Below are positions 9,001 through 16,906 of a DNA stretch of 64,000 nt, one piece after another (within the stretch, counting starts at the first letter, position 1; the number at the start of each line of letters is the position of its first letter). The position numbers and the translations under genes are program-made. Source of the DNA: Psychrobacter sp. GP33 (GTDB lineage Bacteria; Pseudomonadota; Gammaproteobacteria; Pseudomonadales; Moraxellaceae); contig NZ_JACGYX010000005.1 in the NCBI RefSeq assembly GCF_014119005.1, forward strand, positions 124,001 to 188,000, written 5' to 3'. Below the pieces are notes generated by a model. That model worked only from the letters and a program-made list of their open reading frames with translations, ran no database searches and was not told where the DNA came from.

Positions 9001-10551
9001 TTATGGTTTAGAACGATTAATCTCTTGATTCAAATTTTTCCAATGGTTTTTAATTTGAGAATCAATTTTACTGTAGTCCGACATTATCTTATGGGCATTT
9101 TTAGCATAAGTAATGTAGTTTCCCCAATTGATTGCATGTTTGTCAGGCTGCCATTGATTTGTAGTGCCTTGAATTCGTTTGTATTTTATACAGCGTGTTG
9201 AACCAATATAAGAGTATCTTTTATAAAGCCTTCTTTTGAACATCTCTCCTTTTGTACTATTATTAATAGTACTACTATAGAATTCACTTCTGTGAACGCC
9301 TTTCTTCATTTTTCGATAGTATTTAGCTAAAGAGCTTGTTTTTAGGTAAACATTCTCACCGTCAAAGCTAAAACCGAGATATTCGAAGTTTCTATTGATA
9401 CTATATTGAGTTAGTACCCCATTAAACTCTTGCTCACAAATCAACCTATCGTTGATATAGTTGAAGTGAAAAACCTGTGTTTTATCTTTATGAATTGTCA
9501 GTTTTATATCTTCAACTTTCTCTTCGAATAGCTCAATAATGTCTGCTTTGTATTCTATCGGACATACAACAACCATGTCATCAGAATAGCGCCGATAGAT
9601 ACCATTTATGTTAGATACCTCTCTATGGATTAGTTCATCAAATCCCAACATATATATATTGGCTAGAGTTGCACTAATAGCAGAGCCTTGGCAAATACCA
9701 GAAACTCTAATATCACTTTTGGGATCATTTTTTGGTGCAGTATGCTTATTTGAACGAATCAACCCTCTTTTCCGAATAGTATGTATATCTTTCATTGAGC
9801 AATAGCCAATAGCATTCTTATTATATAAATGGTCAATACGTTTCACTGGCTTAAATACAGTCTTACCATCATTTTTTCTTACTAAGATTTTGTTCTTAAA
9901 CAAGTTAAAAAGGTGTTGTTCTTCAACGTAAGAGAATTTTGTGATATTCCTAAATACATTATAGTGGTCTTTGGGTAGTATTCTTTCTCCAATTACTTCG
10001 CACCATCTGTTTTTCAAAATGTTATGGTCGAGGCTAGGAAAGAAGTTTTCAATATCAAAAGTAATGGCGACAAGTTCATTATTAATTGCATGAGTTTTAA
10101 TGTAATTAAAGACTTCATCTGCAAAATGTATGTTATTTTTTTTAGTTAGGTTCTTTTGCTTTACATCTGTTGGAGTTTTTCTATAAGCAGTAACAACGTT
10201 ATTTAAGCCTTTTTCCTCTAAAATAATCTCATACTTTTCATGTAACAAATAGGAATAATAAGAGTAAATATTAGAGTCTAAGTTATTAGCGTAATGAATA
10301 CTTCGATTTTTTGCCCCTTTATTGACTCGTTTTCCATTATCTTTTACTTTTCCATCAGAATCATATTCTTTTCTATACCGTCTTGTAGAAATCACTTTGT
10401 GAATAAATGGTGTAAAACTATGCACAGCTATCTTTTCCTGATTTTTAATATAGGAAATAGTCATGCTATGATTATTAGAAGGAAGGCCAATATGTGGATA
10501 TCTTTTAATCTTATACCAATCGTTTAATTCTTCTTTAACTTCAAGTGGCAT
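9001..10551 (-). CDS. Defence-type reverse transcriptase (UG/DRT group)
   Basis: This is a 516-residue RNA-directed DNA polymerase. Motifs in order: FDIENFF with the first catalytic Asp at 166, CQGSAIS at 287-293, YSDD with the other two Asp at 324-325, a Lys-containing motif D near 357, and FEYLGFSF at 389-396. A helical C-terminal part of about 120 residues has no recognised nuclease or maturase domain. This points away from group II introns and toward the unknown-group (UG) RTs used in anti-phage defence (DRT systems). The length and N-terminal block remind me of DRT2 or DRT9-like proteins, but I cannot place the subtype. It is clearly AT-richer than its neighbours and stands alone, which suggests acquisition. 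A structured non-coding region lies directly upstream. The start ATG has no good ribosome site. Confidence 0.85.
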   Translation of the reverse strand: MPLEVKEELNDWYKIKRYPHIGLPSNNHSMTISYIKNQEKIAVHSFTPFIHKVISTRRYRKEYDSDGKVKDNGKRVNKGAKNRSIHYANNLDSNIYSYYSYLLHEKYEIILEEKGLNNVVTAYRKTPTDVKQKNLTKKNNIHFADEVFNYIKTHAINNELVAITFDIENFFPSLDHNILKNRWCEVIGERILPKDHYNVFRNITKFSYVEEQHLFNLFKNKILVRKNDGKTVFKPVKRIDHLYNKNAIGYCSMKDIHTIRKRGLIRSNKHTAPKNDPKSDIRVSGICQGSAISATLANIYMLGFDELIHREVSNINGIYRRYSDDMVVVCPIEYKADIIELFEEKVEDIKLTIHKDKTQVFHFNYINDRLICEQEFNGVLTQYSINRNFEYLGFSFDGENVYLKTSSLAKYYRKMKKGVHRSEFYSSTINNSTKGEMFKRRLYKRYSYIGSTRCIKYKRIQGTTNQWQPDKHAINWGNYITYAKNAHKIMSDYSKIDSQIKNHWKNLNQEINRSKP

Positions 10552-10559
10552 ATTATTAA

Positions 10560-10850
10560 AATCTAGTTGAAAGGGTAAGAATAAAGGATGACGGGGCTAG
10601 CATTTTGCGCATATAGCGGATAATAAAAGTTGTGCTAGCCGTTACTATTGGAAGTAACACCCCTTTTGTTTTTTGGAAATTAATATAATAATAATAATCA
10701 ACTTAAGGACTCATATTTCTATGCTCTCATCAATCATATTACCAATCATATATCTTATCTATCGCTTGACTGTATCGCCCGATGATGATATTGATTTAAC
10801 TGAACTAGCTGTCTAGTCAGCAACACTAAAAGTGCTTCAGTTCAAACACA
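10560..10850 (-). ncRNA. Candidate structured RNA partner of the reverse transcriptase
   Basis: The non-coding stretch immediately 5' of the RT gene contains two compact foldable elements. At 10593-10663, an 8-base stem GGCTAGCA/TGCTAGCC (10595-10602 with 10633-10640) sits beside a hairpin GTTACT/AGTAAC (10641-10646 with 10653-10658), flanked by GGGG and CCCC. At 10801-10844, TGAACT/AGTTCA closes two smaller hairpins (GCTG/CAGC and CACT/AGTG), like a three-way junction. An AT-only tract with repeated ATT units lies between them. DRT systems commonly need such an upstream RNA as template. The boundaries, the transcript and its use as template are inferred. Confidence 0.5.
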
Positions 10851-11017
10851 AACTTAAATTATCTGCTTCATCCTTTATGTGCTGAGGTTATCATATTCTT
10901 ACTATGCTGTAAAATTAGTTTATGGTGAATATAGTTTAATTAGTTAATGCAGAAGAATAGGTTGCTAATACTTATGTCACATACACTGATTTTTTTATTA
11001 ACGAAATTGTAATTTTA

Positions 11018-11053
11018 AAAAATGCCCATCCAAATTTTGGACAGGCATTTTTT
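11018..11053 (-). terminator. Terminator after the DUF442 gene pair
   Basis: The imperfect stem AAAAAATGCC..TCC / GGA..GGCATTTTTT has an AAATTTT loop and U-rich ends on both strands. It should end the minus-strand sulfur operon and insulate the RT and RNA locus from it. Confidence 0.8.
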
Positions 11054-11095
11054 AATTTGTGCATTCATCAGTTTTTTGCTAAGTAAAAAACTTTA

Positions 11096-11428
11096 TTAGT
11101 CATCCAACAAATCCATACGTTTCGCCGCTTCATAAATACCGGTTGAGCGATTGCCCGTACGGCAGAAAATCAATACTGGCTGCTCTGCTTGATTAAAAAA
11201 GTCAGCAAACTCTTCGACGTGATTTTGATTCAGCTCATTACCAGCAAAGGATACTTCTTTATATGCCAATCCTGCTTGTTCCGCTGCCGCAGCAAGCTCA
11301 GCACTGGTCGGCTGATTGGGCTCTTCACCATCTGGACGATTATTGATAATGGTCTTAAAGCCTTGTTCAGCAATCTGTGGAATTTGTTCAGGGGTAATTT
11401 GTCCGGTAATGCTAATGTCGTGGCTCAT
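11096..11428 (-). CDS. DUF442 / TIGR01244-family sulfur transferase
   Basis: This is a 110-residue single-domain protein of the DUF442 family (beta-lactamase-hydrolase-like N-terminal domain). It resembles dual-specificity phosphatases in fold but acts in sulfide or persulfide metabolism. The active loop FCRTGNRS has its cysteine at residue 89 in a rhodanese-like CxxGxR arrangement. In many bacteria this domain is fused to, or encoded next to, an ETHE1-like persulfide dioxygenase, and here the dioxygenase gene is 3 kb away in the same module. It lies 60 bases after a paralogous gene and is followed by a terminator, so it is probably last in its operon. Confidence 0.82.
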   Translation of the reverse strand: MSHDISITGQITPEQIPQIAEQGFKTIINNRPDGEEPNQPTSAELAAAAEQAGLAYKEVSFAGNELNQNHVEEFADFFNQAEQPVLIFCRTGNRSTGIYEAAKRMDLLDD

Positions 11429-11488
11429 GAAGTTTCCTTTATTAGAATGATTTAAATGATTTTAAAATCAATTTATGGTTAATCTGAT

Positions 11489-11815
11489 TTATAGCAAGCC
11501 TTGCATCAACGCGCTTTGATACAGCAATTTTGCCCGCGCACCCGTACCACAAAACATGAGTATTGGTTTGGGGATAGCATGATAAAACGCGGCGAATTGC
11601 TCAACGGTTACCATACTTAAGCGCTCATCATCGAACGGTAAATGATGATAAGTTAGGTTTGCTGCTTTGGTAGCCACTGCCAAATCAGTACTGCGTGGCT
11701 GAGAGATATGCTCATCATCAGGGCGCACATTAATCACTGAGCGGTAGCCGAGTTCTGCAATTTTAGCGCACTGGGTAGGATGAATTTGTTTATAAATCGT
11801 GAGAGTATCAGTCAT
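11489..11815 (-). CDS. Second DUF442-family protein with an altered active loop
   Basis: This 108-residue protein is paralogous to the next gene downstream: both have GYRSVINVRPD-type or GFKTIINNRPD-type N-terminal strands and the reactive cysteine at residue 89. Here the loop reads FCGTGARA rather than FCRTGNRS. The Cys and the Arg five positions later are kept, but the flanking Arg and Ser are lost. That may change substrate preference or weaken activity. The ribosome site is weak. It is likely co-transcribed with the neighbouring DUF442 gene and perhaps with the SulP transporter gene 255 bases upstream. Confidence 0.75.
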   Translation of the reverse strand: MTDTLTIYKQIHPTQCAKIAELGYRSVINVRPDDEHISQPRSTDLAVATKAANLTYHHLPFDDERLSMVTVEQFAAFYHAIPKPILMFCGTGARAKLLYQSALMQGLL

Positions 11816-12070
11816 AAATAACGTCTATTTTTTCGTGAAAAAGCAGCAAAGGATAAGTTGTGTCGATGGAGGCAGGAATCATACAGCTAGGTTCAAAATG
11901 CTGTATATATACCCATCATTAGCACAACAACGTCCTATCATAACGGTATTTTGTGGCAGACGGCAATAGATATGTCCGTATCGTGATAGCTATATTAGAC
12001 TATGATTATCACCATATCAGTTATGTACTATCAGTACGACAAGCTAAGTGCTGAAAAACAATTGAAAAAC

Positions 12071-13780
12071 TTAGCCGTCTTTTAAGGCATTAACCGCATC
12101 CATATTGCTTAAATAAACCGCTCCGCTCAGCTCAGTAATCAGTGGCGTGTCACCGATAACATCCATGATAGGTCCTTTAATAAAGCTAAAGTGCAGCCTT
12201 TTTTGTTGTGCCAGCAGCTCTTTATTTAAGCTTATGAGCATCTCTTGTGCGGTCAAATCAATATGATTCACCGCTGCCATGATAAAGATAATCTCGCGTG
12301 CGTCTGGATATTGCTTCGTGGCATCAATTACGCGTCGATGCACCGATTCACTATTACCAAAAAACAAGCTCTCATCAATACGCAGCATCAATAAGTTATG
12401 ATAAGTGACCACATCGTGACGATTGATATTGCGAAAGTGGCTGGTACCGGCAAGTTGCCCAACAATAGCGACATGCGGCTGGCTCGATTGCCAAATTAAG
12501 CTGGCAAAGGACACCATTAAGCCAATAACCAGTCCGGTATTTAAACCGAATACCAATACTCCAATGAAGGCGGCTAAGAAACTGGCGGCATCCAAGCGAT
12601 CACGTTGCCAAGCTGATTTTAATGTTGCCACATCAATCAGACCAATGATGGCTGCCATAATGGTCGCGCCCAAAATAGCAAAGGGTAGCGGGGCAAGGAC
12701 ATCGCCAAAAGCAATCAAGGCGATAATCATGATTAGCACTGTGACGATGCTGGCAAGTGGCGTTTTTGCTCCAGAATCCACGTTAATAGCAGTACGTGAA
12801 AAACCACCGGCAATGGGAAAGCTTTGAAAAAGACCGCCAGCCAGATTTGCCAGTCCTAATCCTTTTAGCTCGCGATTGGCATCAAAGCTTTCACCACGCA
12901 GCCGCGCATAGGTACTTGCGACTGAACTGCTTGACACAAAGGCAATTAATGCCATTAAACCAGCTGTAGGTAATAAATTCAGCGCTTCACGAAAGTCTGG
13001 CACATAGGGTACGGTGAACGTTGGCAATCCTTGTGGAATGCTGCCAATTGTTGCTACGCCATGCGCTGACCAGTGCAACAACGCACTCAAAATAATGGCA
13101 ATACCCAACAGTAATAAAGGAAATAGACGCTCCGCCCATTTAGCATACGAAGGTGATAACCAAGATTGCCAAAACCAGCGCTTCCCGTAGCGGTTCATCA
13201 CCATAAGCGCAAAGGTAACAACACCGATAACTAAGGTTAGTGGATGCAGCTCGCGCGCATACATGACCATACTCGATAAATAACCGATTAAGCCATTACC
13301 CGCTATCGGAATACCGGTCAGATACTTTAGCTGACTGATAAAAATAAGCACTGCGGCACCACTGACAAAACCTGCCGAAACCCCACGACTGATAAATTGC
13401 ATAATCCAGCCAAGCTTTAACTGTCCAGCAACCCATAGTAATGCGCCAACCATTATTGCTAGCAGCCCCGCCATCAGTACATATTGCTCAACCCCTTGAT
13501 TAGCATAAGGATGCAGCGCGCTTGCCGTCATAATTGCCGTCACTGCCGCAGGTCCCACCGCTTGTACATTGCTTGACCCAATCCACGCATAAATCAGCAC
13601 CGGTACAATTGCTGCATATAAGCCATAAACTGGTGGCAATCCCGCTAATACCGCATAACCTAAGCTTTGAGGAATCACCAACACGCCCACGACCAGTCCA
13701 GCCACCACATCAGTAGGTAGCATTTTTAGCTGATAGTGACGCAGCCAATTGGGAATTAGTCGAGCAGCGATAGTAGGCAT
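12071..13780 (-). CDS. SulP-family inorganic anion transporter with STAS domain
   Basis: The product has 569 residues. The N-terminal two thirds is a series of hydrophobic segments beginning with the SulP signature region (VVAGLVVGVLVIPQSLGYA near residue 26). The C-terminus from about 430 is a soluble STAS domain. The family moves sulfate, sulfite or bicarbonate across the inner membrane. Placement between the BigR-like repressor and the DUF442 genes suggests sulfite or sulfate handling during persulfide oxidation. The direction of transport cannot be read from sequence. It starts 81 bases after the repressor gene stop, so an operon is likely. Confidence 0.88.
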   Translation of the reverse strand: MPTIAARLIPNWLRHYQLKMLPTDVVAGLVVGVLVIPQSLGYAVLAGLPPVYGLYAAIVPVLIYAWIGSSNVQAVGPAAVTAIMTASALHPYANQGVEQYVLMAGLLAIMVGALLWVAGQLKLGWIMQFISRGVSAGFVSGAAVLIFISQLKYLTGIPIAGNGLIGYLSSMVMYARELHPLTLVIGVVTFALMVMNRYGKRWFWQSWLSPSYAKWAERLFPLLLLGIAIILSALLHWSAHGVATIGSIPQGLPTFTVPYVPDFREALNLLPTAGLMALIAFVSSSSVASTYARLRGESFDANRELKGLGLANLAGGLFQSFPIAGGFSRTAINVDSGAKTPLASIVTVLIMIIALIAFGDVLAPLPFAILGATIMAAIIGLIDVATLKSAWQRDRLDAASFLAAFIGVLVFGLNTGLVIGLMVSFASLIWQSSQPHVAIVGQLAGTSHFRNINRHDVVTYHNLLMLRIDESLFFGNSESVHRRVIDATKQYPDAREIIFIMAAVNHIDLTAQEMLISLNKELLAQQKRLHFSFIKGPIMDVIGDTPLITELSGAVYLSNMDAVNALKDG

Positions 13781-13861
13781 ATTAAATTATCATCATATTA
13801 AGTTGTCGTTACGTTTTATCATTATGTTAAAAAACCTCTCATTCACTATAACTGGTCATTA

Positions 13862-14239
13862 CTATTTTGTTTTGGCACAAAAGCGCTCATACAATAGCTG
13901 CAATACTGCCAAGGCATCGTCACTGGCGATACTATAATAAATTTGCTTGCCTTCACGGCGCGTAGTTACCAGCTCGTCTTTACGCAGAATGCCCAACTGC
14001 TGCGATAGGCTTGGTTGTCCGACACCGACTAAGTTTTCAAGCTCACTGACGCAATATTCGCCTTGAGTCAGCTGACAAAGTAATAATAATCGATCAGGGT
14101 GTGAAAGCGATTTTAACAGCTGGCTGGCCTGCATAGAGGCTTGCTTCATTTGTGCGGCAAGGTCATTAGGAACTTGACTGGGAGTAAGGTCAGACATAGC
14201 AACTTCAGTACTACCAATTTCTTGGGAAAATGTATTCAT
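13862..14239 (-). CDS. ArsR-family repressor, BigR/SqrR-like persulfide sensor
   Basis: From the ATG at 14239 the protein has 125 residues. AGGAG lies 6 bases before it, which makes it better than the upstream ATG at 14317, which would add a low-complexity 26-residue tail. It is a winged-helix ArsR protein with the recognition region GVGQPSLSQQLGIL. Two cysteines, in EYCVSEL and in RFCAK near the C-terminus, match the pair that forms a disulfide or polysulfide bridge in BigR and SqrR. It is divergent from an ETHE1-like dioxygenase gene and upstream of SulP and DUF442 genes, the usual BigR setting. It should repress this module until persulfides accumulate. Confidence 0.85.
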   Translation of the reverse strand: MNTFSQEIGSTEVAMSDLTPSQVPNDLAAQMKQASMQASQLLKSLSHPDRLLLLCQLTQGEYCVSELENLVGVGQPSLSQQLGILRKDELVTTRREGKQIYYSIASDDALAVLQLLYERFCAKTK

Positions 14240-14367
14240 ATGATGCTCCTGATAGGAGACAGTATTAGCAGATGTAATTATTTTAGATTGATTGGCTATA
14301 GTCATTTGAGTGTCCAATGTAAAAGTTAACGGTGACGATCTGCAATCCGTTGTCTTGTAGAGATGTT

Positions 14368-14388
14368 TAAAACTATAAAATAGTTTTA
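14368..14388. promoter_or_regulatory. Palindromic candidate operator (9-3-9)
   Basis: TAAAACTAT, three As, then ATAGTTTTA form a perfect inverted repeat in the spacer between the BigR-like repressor and the dioxygenase gene. An ArsR dimer would bind such symmetric AT-rich DNA, so this is the best candidate operator. Binding is inferred from position and symmetry only. Confidence 0.55.
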
Positions 14389-14499
14389 GTGCATAAAAGG
14401 TAATGAATTATCAATAACATGACTTATTATATCAGGTTATATTCATTTACATTATATAAATTGATAAAGTGTTTGATCGTTGCTATATTACTAATTAAA

Positions 14500-14520
14500 G
14501 CTTAATCATGAAAATTAAGC
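14500..14520. promoter_or_regulatory. Second inverted repeat upstream of the dioxygenase gene (7-7-7)
   Basis: GCTTAAT and ATTAAGC are separated by seven bases and end about 40 bases before the dioxygenase ATG. It could be a second repressor site or a leader-RNA hairpin. It is not followed by a T run, so a terminator is unlikely. Confidence 0.4.
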
Positions 14521-14561
14521 ACTGATAAAAATAAATATATAAATACAATAGTGAGGCAGCC

Positions 14562-15434
14562 ATGCAAGTTCATTCCTTCTTACATAACGACACAGAGACT
14601 TATACTCATATTCTAGCGGATATTCAACAGAATTTATGCGCTGTAATTGATCCTGTATTGGACTTTGATGCGAAGTCGGGACGTACTGCAACGACTGGTA
14701 TTGATGAGGTGATTGAATTTGTTCAGGGTCAAGGCTGGGAGTTGGTTTATATTATCGAGACTCATGCTCATGCTGACCATCTTTCAGCGGCCATTCATCT
14801 GAAAGAAACATTAGGCGGACAGTTAGTGATGGGCTGCCATATTACTGAAGTACAAAAGATATTTAAGCAAATTTATAACTTTGACACCAGCTTTCGCACT
14901 GACGCCAGTCAGTTTGATATCTTAACAGATGAAGGCGATACCTTAGCGCTTGGTAGTATTACAATCACTGCCATGCACGTTCCGGGGCATACACCAGCAG
15001 ATATGGCTTACATTGCTACTGATGATGAAAAAGCGGTAGTTTTCGTAGGTGATACGCTATTTGCTCCCGATGTTGGCACTGCGCGCTGTGACTTTCCCGG
15101 TGGAAATGCCAAGACGTTATATCAATCCATCCAAAAGCTACTATCACTGGATGAAGATACAGTAATGTATTTATGTCATGACTATCCAAGCGAGGGGCGC
15201 AAGCATTGTCCAACGGCAACCGTTGCCGCACAAAAACAAAATAATATTCATGTTAAAGAGGGTATTAACGAAGCTGAATTTGTACAGATGCGCGAACGCC
15301 GTGATGCAACATTAGAGATGCCGCGCCTAATTATTCCTTCTGTACAAGTCAATATTGATGCAGGTCATTTTCCTGAGCCTGAAGCCAATGGAACACGTTA
15401 TTTAAAAGTACCGATTAATGTGTTTGGTCAGTAA
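14562..15434 (+). CDS. ETHE1-like persulfide dioxygenase (metallo-beta-lactamase fold)
   Basis: This 290-residue MBL-fold protein has the metal site THAHADHL (His68, His70, Asp72, His73) and a second histidine in HVPGHTPADM. The mononuclear-iron ETHE1/Blh group oxidises glutathione persulfide to sulfite. Its neighbours, a BigR-like repressor, DUF442 sulfurtransferases, SulP and DUF2892, are those of bacterial sulfide oxidation modules, which supports ETHE1 over glyoxalase II or a true lactamase. No sulfide:quinone reductase gene lies in the window. GTGAGG is the likely ribosome site. Transcription is divergent from the repressor. Confidence 0.85.
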   Translation: MQVHSFLHNDTETYTHILADIQQNLCAVIDPVLDFDAKSGRTATTGIDEVIEFVQGQGWELVYIIETHAHADHLSAAIHLKETLGGQLVMGCHITEVQKIFKQIYNFDTSFRTDASQFDILTDEGDTLALGSITITAMHVPGHTPADMAYIATDDEKAVVFVGDTLFAPDVGTARCDFPGGNAKTLYQSIQKLLSLDEDTVMYLCHDYPSEGRKHCPTATVAAQKQNNIHVKEGINEAEFVQMRERRDATLEMPRLIIPSVQVNIDAGHFPEPEANGTRYLKVPINVFGQ

Positions 15435-15564
15435 ATCGTAATTATAGCCAGCATTAAGTAAGTATGAAACGCATAGTCGTCACAATAATGCTAGTCTACG
15501 CTATAAGCCATGACTGGTTTGCTTGCAAAAACTTTGTTTTTTTATAACTTATAAGGAGTCAGTC

Positions 15565-15747
15565 ATGAAAATTAATGTGGGCAGTACTGAAAGAACGCTT
15601 CGTATTATCGCTGGTATCATTATTATTGGTATTGGCGTTTATTATCAAAGCTGGTGGGGTGTGATTGGTGTGGTGCCTCTATTAACTGGACTATTCCGCT
15701 TTTGCCCACTATATTCGATACTAGGTATGAATACCTGTAGAAGATAA
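15565..15747 (+). CDS. DUF2892 small membrane protein
   Basis: From the ATG at 15565, which has a strong AAGGAG site 6 bases upstream, the protein has 60 residues. An upstream ATG would add 14 residues that look like leader sequence. It has an N-terminal NVGSTERTLRIIAG motif, two hydrophobic segments, and a FCPLY...GMNTC ending with two cysteines, the DUF2892 pattern also seen at the C-terminus of YgaP rhodaneses. It probably sits in the inner membrane. It lies in the sulfur module between the dioxygenase and trxC-like genes, so a role in sulfur handling is likely but unproven. Confidence 0.82.
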   Translation: MKINVGSTERTLRIIAGIIIIGIGVYYQSWWGVIGVVPLLTGLFRFCPLYSILGMNTCRR

Positions 15748-15820
15748 TTGGCATCACTCATATAATAGCTATGTAAAATGAATACCGTCAGAATATATAA
15801 GTCAGAATAGGAGTTATATT

Positions 15821-16258
15821 ATGAATGAGCAAGATTGCCATGTGATATGTCCGCATTGCCAAGCTACCAACCGTGTGCCTGCTGCAAAACTAAGCGCCAC
15901 GCCGAAGTGTGGTAAATGTGGTAAGCCTTTATTAACGGGTAGTCCACTTGAGCTCACTGGACAAACTGTCAACAAGGTCATTCAGAAAAATGATGTTCTG
16001 ACTATTGTGGATTTTTGGGCAAGCTGGTGTCAGCCATGTCTTATGATGGCGCCGCAATTTAAGACAGCGGCAAGTCAGTTACCGCACGTGGTTTTTGCGA
16101 AATTGCAAACAGACAAGTATGAGCAAGACGCTGCGCCTTATAATATACGTAGTTTGCCAACGATGGTTGCATTCAGGCATGGTAAAGAAGTGGCGAGGCA
16201 ATCAGGTGCGTTGCCTACTGACCAGATTGTGCAGTGGGTACGAAGTTTAAAAGCTTAA
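15821..16258 (+). CDS. trxC: Thioredoxin 2-type protein (TrxC) with CQPC active site
   Basis: The protein has 145 residues. An N-terminal zinc ribbon uses CPHC (10-13) and CGKC (30-33), as in E. coli Trx2. It is followed by a thioredoxin fold with WASWCQPC (Cys70 and Cys73) and the cis-proline segment SLPTM. The usual CGPC is replaced by CQPC, which should alter redox potential or partner choice. TrxC reduces protein disulfides in the cytosol and is often OxyR-controlled. Here it ends the sulfur module and could reduce persulfides or the two-cysteine proteins nearby. A GGAG site precedes the ATG. Confidence 0.88.
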   Translation: MNEQDCHVICPHCQATNRVPAAKLSATPKCGKCGKPLLTGSPLELTGQTVNKVIQKNDVLTIVDFWASWCQPCLMMAPQFKTAASQLPHVVFAKLQTDKYEQDAAPYNIRSLPTMVAFRHGKEVARQSGALPTDQIVQWVRSLKA

Positions 16259-16292
16259 TAAATAACTGATATTTTTTGTATTATCATAACTA

Positions 16293-16327
16293 AAAAAGCC
16301 AATACGTTTATCACGTATTGGCTTTTT
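16293..16327. terminator. Bidirectional terminator between trxC and the lipoprotein gene
   Basis: The stem AGCCAATACGT / ACGTATTGGCT has a short loop and A/T runs on both sides. It lies between two convergent genes and serves both. Confidence 0.9.
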
Positions 16328-16350
16328 ATTGTTTACGCGCTTATAAAGGA

Positions 16351-16752
16351 TTACTCGCCATAAATCTTAATACCATTGGCAAAACTACAGCGCTGGATAC
16401 GTGCTGACTGGATAATGGCATCACGCTCGCCATACAAGCGTGATAATTTAGCATCACGACCTTTGGTATCGTTGCTTTTGCCAACACCAAAGCTGATGTT
16501 TGGCGAGATACCCCAGCGTCCAGCCGACACGCCAACGCCAACGCCTGATGTTGATAAAGATGATTGTTCTTTACGCGCGGCATCAACGTAGCGATTGACG
16601 CGTATATATTCTTGGTTCAGTGCTTGGCAATCGTAGCTTTGGTAAGTATTAGGTGGTACATATTGTGGAGTAATATTGCCAGTAGATGCACAACCAGTAA
16701 GAACAAAGATGCCGGCTGTCGCCAATAATGTCGCTGCAGTAAGAGTTTTCAT
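16351..16752 (-). CDS. Small lipoprotein of unknown function
   Basis: This is a 133-residue protein. The signal peptide ends in a lipobox LTGC with the lipidated cysteine at 21. After a Pro-rich linker comes a helical Cys/Tyr/Arg-rich part (YDCQALNQEY) and a Gly/Val-rich segment with alternating small residues around 70-90, then a second cysteine near the C-terminus (IQRCSF). The two non-lipid cysteines may form a disulfide in the periplasm. I do not recognise a named family. It resembles short conserved lipoproteins of Moraxellaceae, but the role is open. Confidence 0.7.
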   Translation of the reverse strand: MKTLTAATLLATAGIFVLTGCASTGNITPQYVPPNTYQSYDCQALNQEYIRVNRYVDAARKEQSSLSTSGVGVGVSAGRWGISPNISFGVGKSNDTKGRDAKLSRLYGERDAIIQSARIQRCSFANGIKIYGE

Positions 16753-16906
16753 AGTGACTCCATAAGGCTAAAGTATTTTGTAACATTACATTCTATTTTA
16801 AGGAGTTAGCTCAACTTAAGATAGTAAAAATAAATATATGACCCATTTAAATAAAATCTAGAAGCCATGTTAAATAAGCTTATAACTATTTAAAGTTAGA
16901 GCCTAG

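Noticed and set aside
10560..10850. DRT2-type endless reading frame in the candidate RNA
   Set aside because: On the minus strand between about 10800 and 10690 all three frames meet stop codons, so a concatemer-encoded protein of the DRT2 kind is not evident. A shorter template elsewhere in the RNA is not excluded.
9001..11000. Retron or group II intron
   Set aside because: No maturase or endonuclease domain, no recognisable domain V hairpin, and no clear msr/msd inverted repeats. The RT core fits the defence-type group better.
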